27,648 bases of DNA from Lentisphaeria bacterium (lineage in GTDB: Bacteria; Verrucomicrobiota; Lentisphaeria; Victivallales; UBA1829): the NCBI GenBank assembly GCA_019408975.1, contig DXVA01000014.1, positions 439 to 28,086 on the forward strand. Reading direction: 5' to 3'. Both the position numbers and the translations under genes were made by a program. Positions 10,301-17,076 of this stretch are shown here, piece by piece. Numbering within the stretch: the stretch's first letter is position 1; each line of letters begins with the position of its first letter. The notes beneath the pieces are model-generated. The model did not search any database and was not told the origin of the DNA. It saw only the letters and a program-made list of their open reading frames with translations.

Positions 10301-10481
10301 GTTTCGTCTCATGCGCACAATGCCCGGGACCATACCAGATGACCGGATAATCCAGCTGATAAGTTTCTTCGATCCTGCCGCCATTGCAGTCCAGCTGCCC
10401 GTCCCAGAGGTAAACGGGATGATAATGGCGGCGCGAATATAAATATTGGTATCCCCAGTCGATGCGGAAATCAAGTTTCAT
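7380..10481 (-). CDS. Large cytoplasmic glycoside-hydrolase-like protein of unrecognised family
   Basis: I set the start at MKLDFRIDWGYQYLY, with AGGG six bases upstream. The longer in-frame reading would begin between the -35 and -10 boxes of its own promoter. The product is 1033 residues with no signal peptide, so it is probably cytoplasmic. The N-terminal 350 residues look like beta-sandwich modules. The centre (about 370-700) looks like an (alpha/beta)8 barrel, with acidic motifs such as F-D-P-K-E-P-W and M-I-Y-E-E-D. Around 720-770 (N-T-M-I-A-E-D-Y-D-K-L, F-V-E-N-G-G-T-L-F-T-G-L) it resembles the glutamine-amidotransferase-like domain that follows the barrel in GH42-type galactosidases. 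V-R-H-R-L-G-K-G-C-V-Y-L-M lies further on, and a beta-rich C-terminus follows. It is monocistronic, between an AraC and a GntR-type regulator. A glycosidase role is likely; family and substrate are unknown. Confidence 0.85.
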   Translation of the reverse strand: MKLDFRIDWGYQYLYSRRHYHPVYLWDGQLDCNGGRIEETYQLDYPVIWYGPGHCAHETKLAEPKWRSRTHRGLSGVRFVAEADGNTTFRLTTLSGRFDFSAEEILEKGRIVFPVGPKYLGCHVIVTRTKHLWFRPAPKDGQQVWEADDLPLPVHDWARMRTAWLAPGETLEFEAEIPERKTDFVENVLHIVGMAAPGYTPEKEQQIHDTFPMTLFCDGREIAQFAHYFREHDEFMQMLEDVWVRFQAAPGRHTFGIRNGNPQFYLLFSRLILQQSRHNHLDFSLPPWALVNEPLTGRIFAVCPDEVTIRWQGGSADCVLQPGWNDFEFTLSRPGVNAVVEAGNSSGVIPAVYALADEAPQVTVGYDMTVVPHDGNGFMDWLLDYTWRTRLGNLVVFRAFLRKDPHSCEAVPVDPALMARWGEFCRKHHIVVEAATDFDDGALVKAAGDALHSVGRHEWPGAVYAFDPKEPWSSGDMKEAMEHYLKYLKIEIDRAHKAAPRAAFGDASGGHRYCYLAGADFLRTETMVPHTQHLCSQARPAAESLGSGEWGVHIAIQHAVQPYFETHLGMYFLSLFQPWMMGASMIYEEDCLFQLFKEERQSWDDALTKGKRDMTRDFYRFVKTHPRTGKNKRNIAFLEGRYAAPFNGFICDVEQTPEYSVWGLFGNRDSAWGHGQPEKCRQLLDVLMPGANTHPLRQRYDRRRFFFSGTPYGDFDEVPAEAESGYFRRYKLLLNLGWNTMIAEDYDKLYSFVENGGTLFTGLPQFSTHTKRDFLHDWKDLALWNGGDLSGLCGVRVTGPGGEYSGQWNAAGHEAFPEPELSALPSRSVDEDGPCRLAEVELCGAEIVAWDAANGKPLVVRHRLGKGCVYLMTAWAYPGHERLQKVSASWIAKLAVEHRGTVYADDPSKEVFWTRWEEENGCSRLMLLNTDWTRCNGKTVGIHTPGYSFRTQVQERTPLLLTLLPFAALEPDFEVHTEILSVTEDHARLRFHGTGVKNLHIHWRCGRKETRFLDLHHAGTALEIELDASGEKS

Positions 10482-10513
10482 AAACTGCCCTTTCGAATTG
10501 ATTTTATGATGCC

Positions 10514-10543
10514 ATAATATGACGCGGCAGATCATTATTTCAA
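10514..10543 (-). promoter_or_regulatory. Sigma70-type promoter of the 1033-residue glycosidase-like gene
   Basis: On the minus strand TTGAAA (10538-10543) and TATTAT (10514-10519) are separated by 18 bases. Transcription would begin near 10507, about 26 bases before the ATG at 10481. Confidence 0.55.
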
Positions 10544-10679
10544 ATGTTCCAGTGGCGCACAGGCAGAAAATAACCGATTATGAATCCACCTTCCTGATAC
10601 AAAAAAGATGGCCCCGCCAAAGAATTGAAGAACCTGCCGGTATTTCCGTGAAAGAAGGAACCGCAGTATGCGAATCAGC

Positions 10680-10839
10680 TTTTTGAATAAACTACCGCGA
10701 TGCAAGCATACGCCCTATCGGGGATTTCGCCTGCGGCGACCAGCTTACGCAGCTGGAACGCGGCAGGACTGAGAGTCCTGCACGAAGCTGTTTTTGCGAT
10801 GCAGAGCATCGCACTATGAAACCAATTTTTTTGAATAAA
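10680..10839. mobile_element. Small palindrome-rich element flanked by 12-bp direct repeats (MITE- or REP-like)
   Basis: The exact 12-mer TTTTTGAATAAA occurs at 10680-10691 and 10828-10839. It brackets 136 bp of GC-richer, strongly folded DNA in an AT-rich intergenic region. Inside are perfect hairpins: CAGCT/AGCTG around 10741-10755, GCAGGACT/AGTCCTGC at 10763-10781 with a 3-base loop, and GCGATGC/GCATCGC at 10796-10812 with a 3-base loop. The left end (around CGCGATGCAAGCAT) and the complement of the right part (GCGATGCTCTGCAT) form imperfect terminal inverted repeats. The direct repeats look like a target-site duplication. There is no coding capacity. A structured RNA or terminator cluster is an alternative reading. 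Confidence 0.5.
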
Positions 10840-10866
10840 TTTTTCCGTTTTCTTTCGGAGAGGGGC

Positions 10867-10896
10867 TTGACGGAATATGGTACTAACTTTTATAAT
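10867..10896 (+). promoter_or_regulatory. Strong sigma70-type promoter of the GntR/DUF4838/pilin operon
   Basis: TTGACG (10867-10872) is followed after 18 bases by a perfect TATAAT (10891-10896). The regulator gene starts at 10944, giving a 5' leader of about 40 bases with a GGGG ribosome site. This is the best match to the promoter consensus in the window. Confidence 0.75.
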
Positions 10897-10906
10897 CTTG
10901 ATACCA
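10878..10906. promoter_or_regulatory. Inverted repeat over the -10 box, probable operator for the GntR/LacI-type regulator
   Basis: TGGTACTAA (10878-10886) and TTGATACCA (10898-10906) are inverted with 7 of 9 positions matching. They are centred on the TATAAT box, so a bound dimer would block RNA polymerase. Its position just before the regulator's own gene suggests autorepression. Confidence 0.55.
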
Positions 10907-10943
10907 GACAGCCGGAATTGAAATTTTCATCAGGGGATAAACC

Positions 10944-12077
10944 ATGAATTCAGATGCCAAGAACAGCAGATTGTATGAAAAGCTGAAAGAAGATATTCTC
11001 AGCGGAAGTTGCCCGCCCGGATTCCGTTTTCCGGCTGAAATACCCTATGCGAAAGAACTTGGCGTTTCACGCAATACGCTCCGCACCGCATTGAAATGGC
11101 TCGAAAAGGAAAACCTGATCGTCAGAGGCCGCGGGAAAGGAACCTTCGTCAATCCCAGCCACGGATATGACAAACGCAAGCGTTACATGCTCCTGCTCGA
11201 TTCCGCTCCGCCCGCGCCTTATACGGAACATATCATTCCGCAGATCATGCTCGGAATCGAACAGGCGCTTCATGATCGCGATATTGAGCTGGAACACTGT
11301 TCCTATGAACATCTTGACTCCATGGAACGCGATGAGATCATGGAAATGATCCGGCGGCGCAGGATTTCCGGCATCCTGTGGAAATCCAGCGCCTTTCTGG
11401 GAAATGAGAAAGTCTTCCTTGCCCTGAAAAGCCTGCCAGTCCCTGTTGTCCTGCTCTACTGTCAGCCGGAGGACTACCGGATAACCGGCTGGGCGGCGAT
11501 TCCGCAGAATACCCGGAATACATGGTGCGAAGCCCTGCGCTACCTTCGCAGCCGCGGGCATGCCAGAATCGGAATCGTCAATGCGGACGTCTCCGGCTTG
11601 ATCCGGCATGAGTTCAGTCCGAAAGAGCACGCGCGCATTCTCCGTTCCATGGGGCTGGACCCTGATCCCGCGCTGATCGTCACAGCGCACCTGACGGACC
11701 GTTCCGTGGAAGAAAACCTGAACCGTCTCTTCCAGATGCAGGCGCCGCCGACGGCGCTTCTCTGTTATTCCGACTACTGGGCGCCCGCCGTTTACCGGGC
11801 ATTAAGGAAACTGCATTTGAAAATTCCGGACGACATTGCCGTCATGGGCTACTGCGGCACCCCGAACAGCGCTTACATGAACCCGCCTCTTTCCACCGTC
11901 GCAGTAGGCTACCGTGAAATCGGCATCAACGGAATCAGGATTCTGGACGAGGCGGATCAATGGTTCTGCCCCGGCGCGCCGGAACACTCTCTTCCGCCGT
12001 TCAGCCCCGCACCCTACCGTATCATCGAACGGCAGAGCACAAACCGTAAACAAATGGATGACAGAATCTTAAAATAA
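10944..12077 (+). CDS. GntR-type winged-helix regulator with LacI/GalR-like sugar-binding domain
   Basis: This 377-residue protein has an N-terminal GntR winged helix (residues 8-70). V-S-R-N-T-L-R-T-A-L-K-W-L-E is the recognition-helix region and G-R-G-K-G-T-F-V is the wing. From about 78 to 370 it has a periplasmic-binding-protein-like effector domain of the LacI/GalR type (I-M-L-G-I-E-Q-A-L, S-R-G-H-A-R-I-G-I-V, D-D-I-A-V-M-G-Y, P-P-L-S-T-V-A-V). This is the architecture of the AraR subgroup, in which a sugar releases the repressor from DNA. GGGG lies 6-7 bases before the ATG. It is the first gene of a rightward operon, 19 bp before the first DUF4838 gene. The inverted repeat in its promoter is the natural target. 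The inducer is not evident from sequence. Confidence 0.93.
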   Translation: MNSDAKNSRLYEKLKEDILSGSCPPGFRFPAEIPYAKELGVSRNTLRTALKWLEKENLIVRGRGKGTFVNPSHGYDKRKRYMLLLDSAPPAPYTEHIIPQIMLGIEQALHDRDIELEHCSYEHLDSMERDEIMEMIRRRRISGILWKSSAFLGNEKVFLALKSLPVPVVLLYCQPEDYRITGWAAIPQNTRNTWCEALRYLRSRGHARIGIVNADVSGLIRHEFSPKEHARILRSMGLDPDPALIVTAHLTDRSVEENLNRLFQMQAPPTALLCYSDYWAPAVYRALRKLHLKIPDDIAVMGYCGTPNSAYMNPPLSTVAVGYREIGINGIRILDEADQWFCPGAPEHSLPPFSPAPYRIIERQSTNRKQMDDRILK

Positions 12078-12096
12078 CAAGGAGAAAGGAAACCTC

Positions 12097-14514
12097 ATGA
12101 AATTTCTGTTTTCAGCACTTCTACTGTTTTCTCTCGCCGCGCTGGCCGCCGGAGAAATCACACTCGACAAAGAATGGCGGATCGTCCTTCCGGCTTCCGG
12201 GAAAGACCCTGCCATGGAACGGCATCTGCGCAGCAGTGCGCTCCTGCTTCGGGATACCGTCAGACGCGCCACCGGAATCGAACTTCCGCTTGTTGCGGAA
12301 GATCAGGCGCAGCAAGGGAGAAAACGGCTGTTCATAGGCGCAACCGCAGCCTCGAAAACAACGGGAGTCACACTTGATTCAAAAAAATTATGGGAATATG
12401 CGATCGTCGCCGCAGACAATGATCTCCATCTGTTCGGCAATGACAGACGCTGGAGGAAAGACGGCTCTTATGACGCATTCACGCTGGGGACAGTAAAAGC
12501 GGTCACAAGTTTTCTTGAGCAGTTCTGCGGAGCCGATTTTCTCTATCCCGGAAACGATGGAATTTCCGTCGGGAAATTGCAGAAGATCAGTTTCCCGGAC
12601 AATCTGCGGATTCAGAAAGTTCCGCAAATACTTTATGGAGTCGGACGCCGTCAGGGAATGTTTTACGATATCGCCAACAATATGTTCCCTGCGCCCTGGA
12701 ACGGCACATACGGCGGACATTCCCACAACATCGCCATTCCCGCGGCTGAATACGCAAAGAAACACCCGGAATATTTCGCTCTCATCAAAGGAAAACGCGA
12801 CTTGAACCCGAGGTATCCGGCATATTGCCTTTCCAGCCCCGCGGTGCAGGAACTCATCTACCAGGAACTTATCCGGCACGCGGATCAAGGATATGAAATG
12901 GTTCAGCTCGCGCAGAGCGACGGCTTCCGGGGATGTGAATGCGAAGCCTGCCGCAAGCTTTACGGCGTCTCCTCCTGGGGAGAAAAACTCTGGATCATGC
13001 ACGCGAAAATGGCGGAACGCTTCGCAAAGGAACGTCCCGGAAAACTGATCCACATCATCGCCTACGGTCCGACCCGGACACCGCCGCAGACTTTCCGCAA
13101 ATTTCCCGGCAACGTCATCATCGAACTGGCTCCCTATTCACAGGAGATCATGAAACGATGGAAAGGATATCAGGTCAAAAACGGTTTCACCGTCTATCTT
13201 TACAACTGGGGATATTACCATACCGAGGGATTCACGCCGAAAGCCTCCTCCGGATTTCTTTCCGCTCAGGCAGCGGACTTCCGGCGCGACCGCATCAGAG
13301 GGATTTACTTCTGCGGATTCGGAGAACTGTTCGGGCTTGAGGGGCCCGCCTATTATCAATTTTTGAAACAGCTCGAAGACCCTGCGCTGAAAGCGGAAGT
13401 GCTGCGCCGACGCTATTGTCAGGGGCTCTTCGGCGACGCCGCTCCGGAAATGGAAAAATTCTACTCTCTCATCGACAGCCGCCTGCAATTCGATGTCCCC
13501 GGCAGGTTTCAGGACTGGAATGCGCCGGATCTCGTCATGAACAAAAGAAAAACCAGAGACTACTATGAATCGTTAAGGCTCCTGCAAGTCCGCTGGACAC
13601 CTGAAGTCATTGCGGAACTCGACAAAGTCCTGACGGCGGCGGAAAAGAAAAATCAGTCGCGGCAGATGAAAGACGCGCGATTGGAGTTCGATTACCTGAA
13701 ACTGACAGCGGCGGTCGCTTCCGGGTATGCGGAAACTCTCCAGGCAAACAATCCCGGGGACAGCATTTCCCTGCTGAAAGCCGTCGATGCGCGCAACCGT
13801 TTCATTCAGACACCGCGCCCGAAATCGCATCCCGCGCATTTCGGCAAAGTATCGGAAACGGTACTCAAAGCGGGCGGGCGCATGATGGGGCTCCTTCCCA
13901 TGCCCTTCACCTTGGATGCCGCGTGGCTGCTCAAGGAAAACGTGCCGCTTGCAGGGCGGACGATTGAGGCAGGAAAGGAACGTTCCGGGCAGCAGGTGTT
14001 TGCTCCGGCAAATGCGTCGGACAATGCAACGGATTACAGAAACATCCGCGCAAGAATCAGTTGCCGCCGCGACGATGCATGTTTATACGTCACATTCCAT
14101 TTCGATCAGCTGAAACAGGAGGAGATCATGAATGACGGGATTCAAGTCTATCTCGGGCTTCCTGACCAGCCGGAGACATGGAAAAAAGTATTTGTCAGCA
14201 TTAAATCGACAAGCGCCGCCTGCTCAAGGCTGGTCAAGACCGGCAAAAACAACAACGGGCAGGGGCATGTGTATGAGCCGGTTCCCGTAAAACAGCGTGC
14301 GCGCATGACGGCTCCCGCCCCGGGCTGCAAAGAGGCGTCCGTCGAAATTGCCATTCCGTTTTCATGGTTCGGCAGAACTCCGCAGAAAGGCGAAAAATGG
14401 CTCTTCAACGCGGCATATCAACGGAACCGGCGCTATACAGTCTGGCAGTACAATCTTGAACAGAAAAGCTGGCGCAACGCGCTGGATGCGTTTGGAACAA
14501 TTCTATTTCAGTAA
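12097..14514 (+). CDS. Secreted DUF4838-family protein with C-terminal CBM9-like region
   Basis: This 805-residue protein has a signal peptide (1 to about 18). Residues 25-170 look like the alpha/beta domain seen in front of GH20/GH67-type catalytic domains (L-F-I-G-A-T, G-T-V-K-A-V-T-S-F-L-E). The DUF4838 core follows, with H-P-E-Y-F (223-227), Y-C-L-S-S-P-A-V (243-250), C-E-C-E-A-C (280-285) and G-F-G-E-L-F-G-L-E-G (407-416). The three cysteines might bind a metal or form a disulphide. Residues from about 640 form a beta-rich CBM9-like tail (C-L-Y-V-T-F-H-F, I-Q-V-Y-L-G-L). AAGGA precedes the ATG. It is followed after 12 bp by a paralogue. DUF4838 proteins occur in polysaccharide loci but I know of no established reaction; glycosidase activity is inference. 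Confidence 0.9.
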   Translation: MKFLFSALLLFSLAALAAGEITLDKEWRIVLPASGKDPAMERHLRSSALLLRDTVRRATGIELPLVAEDQAQQGRKRLFIGATAASKTTGVTLDSKKLWEYAIVAADNDLHLFGNDRRWRKDGSYDAFTLGTVKAVTSFLEQFCGADFLYPGNDGISVGKLQKISFPDNLRIQKVPQILYGVGRRQGMFYDIANNMFPAPWNGTYGGHSHNIAIPAAEYAKKHPEYFALIKGKRDLNPRYPAYCLSSPAVQELIYQELIRHADQGYEMVQLAQSDGFRGCECEACRKLYGVSSWGEKLWIMHAKMAERFAKERPGKLIHIIAYGPTRTPPQTFRKFPGNVIIELAPYSQEIMKRWKGYQVKNGFTVYLYNWGYYHTEGFTPKASSGFLSAQAADFRRDRIRGIYFCGFGELFGLEGPAYYQFLKQLEDPALKAEVLRRRYCQGLFGDAAPEMEKFYSLIDSRLQFDVPGRFQDWNAPDLVMNKRKTRDYYESLRLLQVRWTPEVIAELDKVLTAAEKKNQSRQMKDARLEFDYLKLTAAVASGYAETLQANNPGDSISLLKAVDARNRFIQTPRPKSHPAHFGKVSETVLKAGGRMMGLLPMPFTLDAAWLLKENVPLAGRTIEAGKERSGQQVFAPANASDNATDYRNIRARISCRRDDACLYVTFHFDQLKQEEIMNDGIQVYLGLPDQPETWKKVFVSIKSTSAACSRLVKTGKNNNGQGHVYEPVPVKQRARMTAPAPGCKEASVEIAIPFSWFGRTPQKGEKWLFNAAYQRNRRYTVWQYNLEQKSWRNALDAFGTILFQ

Positions 14515-14526
14515 AAAGGAATTCTT

Positions 14527-17055
14527 ATGAAACTTTTTTATCTATTGTCCATCCTGTTCTGCCTGGGGGGATTGCAGGCGGGGGAACTGACTCTGGCGGA
14601 AAAGGGAGCAAGCCGGTTCCGAATCGTTCTCCCGGATCGTTTTTATGATGCAGGAGTCCGGCGTCATGTAAATGCCGCAGCGCAGGAACTGGCAAAGGCA
14701 TTCAGAGAGGGCGCCGGAGCGGAAATTGCCGTCGTGTCCGAAAAGGATGCCGGGAATCACCCCGGAATCTATCTCGGCAACACGGAAAAACTGCGGAAAA
14801 CGGGAATCGACATCACCGGCCTCAAAGATTTCGAGGCGTTGATTTTCGTACATGACGGCAATGTTTTCATCGCAGGAAATGACCGCCACGGAAAAAGAAA
14901 GAAAGGAAACGACTCTTATAACCGTTATCTCCTCGGAACCGTCAAGGGAATCGTTGCATTTATGGAGGACTATCTTCATGTGCGTTTCCTGATGCCGGGA
15001 GAAATCGGAACGGAAATCCCCGTAATTTCCGCAGTCACTCTTCCCGGCAACCTGAACCGGCGAATCGCGCCGCCTCTCCGTTTTGCTCTCGGCCGTCATT
15101 CCTCAATGATGTATGACTACGCGAACAACAATTACGGTTACGGGTCTTTCCACATTTACGGAGGACACTCCTACTATGACGCGATTCCGGTAAAAAAATA
15201 TGCGAAAACACATCCCGAATATTTCTCACTGGCCGGCGGCAGACGCCTTACGAATGCCGTGTATTTCGGGCACTGTATCTCGAATCCTGAAGTTCAGAGA
15301 CTAGTTTATGCGGAAATTTTAAGACGCCTCGACGACGGCGCGGAAACCGTGGAGGTAGGCGTCACGGACGGCTATGTTCCATGTGAATGCGCTTCCTGCC
15401 GGGCTTTCGGCAATGTGTCCGATCCGGGTGAAAAGCTCTGGATTCTTCACCGGCAAATGGCGGAAAGACTGCGGAAAGACCGTCCGGGCAAAAATCTGAT
15501 GCTGATCGCCTACTCTCCGACGCGCAGACCGCCGCAGACATTTCATGAATTTCCAGAAAACGTCATGATCGAACTTGCGGACAGTTCTCCGGAATCATTC
15601 GAGGCATGGAGGAAAATCAAAGTCCCGCAGGGATTCAGCGTCTATCTTTACAACTGGGGTCAATACAACCCCGGAGGGCTTACGCCGAAAACAAGCCCCG
15701 CTTTCTGTGCGGAACAGGTCAGGGTTTTCATGCGGAATCAGGTCAAAGGAGTCTACCGATGCGGTTTCGGGGAACTGTTCGGGCTTGAAGGTCCTGCATA
15801 TTACGTCTTCGGCAAAATCTTCGATCATCCAGCGCAGGATGAAAAGGAACTTCTGGCAGACTACTGCCGGAATGCATTCAAGGAGTCCGCGCTCCCCATG
15901 AGCGTATTTTTCGGGAACCTGTATCAGAGGCTCGGCATGATCCCGCTTCCCGATTACAGAAACTCGGAGGCGTTCATTTCCAGGCCGATGACACTTCTTC
16001 CGCTTCTTTACTCATGGGATCTGCTTGCTGCCATGGAAAAAAATCTGGCGGCGGCGGAAGCGAAAGCTGTTGGCGCCAAAGTGAAAAAGCGTCTGGAACT
16101 AGTCCGCCTTGAATTCAATTACCTGAACAGCCTTGCCTCAATCATTCATCTTTACAACGCTTACAAAATCAGTCCGTCAAAAGCCCTTTTCGAACCGCTT
16201 GCAAAGGAGATAGAAAAACGTAACTCCATGATCGACTCTCTCTATGCGCCGGACGGCTCCGTCCGGCCCTTCTCCGGCTGGCAGGAAATCCGCCCTTTCG
16301 GCGGAGACACCAGAGCACGCCTCAAAGTCAACGGGCGAATGCGGGCAATTCTTCACTCTCCTTTCACATGGAACATCGCCAATCTGCGGGCACATAAAAT
16401 CCTGCCCGGTTTCGGAAGCAGATCATTGAAGATTTTCCGTGCAGACAGCCCGGTTCCCGGACATGATTTCAACTGCGGCGAATGGAAAAAGGCGCCGTGG
16501 CACAGCCTCGCAGGAATTCAGCTTGGAAAAATCCACGACCGGACACGGTTCAAGATTCTGTATGACGCCCGCAATCTCTATATCGGCATCGAAACGGATT
16601 TGAACGAAAAGCGGGAGTTCAAGCCTTATGGGCGCGACGGTTCCTGCTGGAACGCCGATTGCCTGGAACTCATTCTTGACCCATGGGGAACCCGTGAGAA
16701 ATATTTTCACATGGTTTTCAATCCGGTAAAAAATTCCTGTTATGATGCGGCGTTCGGGCTGATTACGGACCCTTTGCACCCGCAGTTCAACGGCATGGAC
16801 TCCTCATGGAACGGAAAATGGAATTATTCCTGCGTGAGAAAAAACGGAAAATGGCTCGCAATGGTCACGGTTCCCTTTGATGCGCTCGGCGTAAAAACGC
16901 CGCGGCAGGGAACAGTCTGGACCATGAATATCGGGCGGGAATCCTACACTGTCCCGAACAAAGACAATACCCCGGAATTATCACTCTGGGCTCCGAGTCT
17001 TGAGAGCGGGGATTTCCATGACAGAAACTCATTCGGCGAAGCCGTCTTCCAATAA
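14527..17055 (+). CDS. Secreted DUF4838-family protein with CBM9-like domain, tandem paralogue
   Basis: This 842-residue protein has a signal peptide (1 to about 18) and follows the previous gene by 12 bp with AAGGA before the ATG. It aligns along the whole core with its neighbour: H-P-E-Y-F-S-L (229-235), H-C-I-S-N-P-E-V (249-256), C-E-C-A-S-C (286-291), P-T-R-R-P-P-Q-T-F, V-Y-L-Y-N-W-G, and the identical G-F-G-E-L-F-G-L-E-G-P-A-Y-Y segment. The pair therefore arose by tandem duplication. Residues from about 638 form a clear CBM9/DOMON-like domain (F-K-I-L-Y-D-A-R-N-L-Y-I-G-I-E, W-N-A-D-C-L-E-L-I-L-D-P, Y-F-H-M-V-F-N), fuller than the neighbour's tail. The core is the conserved part, while the binding tails differ, suggesting different attachment to one type of glycan. 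The enzymatic reaction is not established. Confidence 0.9.
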   Translation: MKLFYLLSILFCLGGLQAGELTLAEKGASRFRIVLPDRFYDAGVRRHVNAAAQELAKAFREGAGAEIAVVSEKDAGNHPGIYLGNTEKLRKTGIDITGLKDFEALIFVHDGNVFIAGNDRHGKRKKGNDSYNRYLLGTVKGIVAFMEDYLHVRFLMPGEIGTEIPVISAVTLPGNLNRRIAPPLRFALGRHSSMMYDYANNNYGYGSFHIYGGHSYYDAIPVKKYAKTHPEYFSLAGGRRLTNAVYFGHCISNPEVQRLVYAEILRRLDDGAETVEVGVTDGYVPCECASCRAFGNVSDPGEKLWILHRQMAERLRKDRPGKNLMLIAYSPTRRPPQTFHEFPENVMIELADSSPESFEAWRKIKVPQGFSVYLYNWGQYNPGGLTPKTSPAFCAEQVRVFMRNQVKGVYRCGFGELFGLEGPAYYVFGKIFDHPAQDEKELLADYCRNAFKESALPMSVFFGNLYQRLGMIPLPDYRNSEAFISRPMTLLPLLYSWDLLAAMEKNLAAAEAKAVGAKVKKRLELVRLEFNYLNSLASIIHLYNAYKISPSKALFEPLAKEIEKRNSMIDSLYAPDGSVRPFSGWQEIRPFGGDTRARLKVNGRMRAILHSPFTWNIANLRAHKILPGFGSRSLKIFRADSPVPGHDFNCGEWKKAPWHSLAGIQLGKIHDRTRFKILYDARNLYIGIETDLNEKREFKPYGRDGSCWNADCLELILDPWGTREKYFHMVFNPVKNSCYDAAFGLITDPLHPQFNGMDSSWNGKWNYSCVRKNGKWLAMVTVPFDALGVKTPRQGTVWTMNIGRESYTVPNKDNTPELSLWAPSLESGDFHDRNSFGEAVFQ

Positions 17056-17076
17056 ATTAAACAAGGAAAGAACACA

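Noticed and set aside
10482..10535. Longer N-terminus of the 1033-residue gene
   Set aside because: The extra codons overlap the promoter boxes, and the ATG at 10481 has a good ribosome site.
10796..10839. Hairpin followed by a T-run as an intrinsic terminator
   Set aside because: The T-run starts 13 bases after the stem and belongs to the 12-bp direct repeat. No plus-strand gene upstream needs a terminator here.
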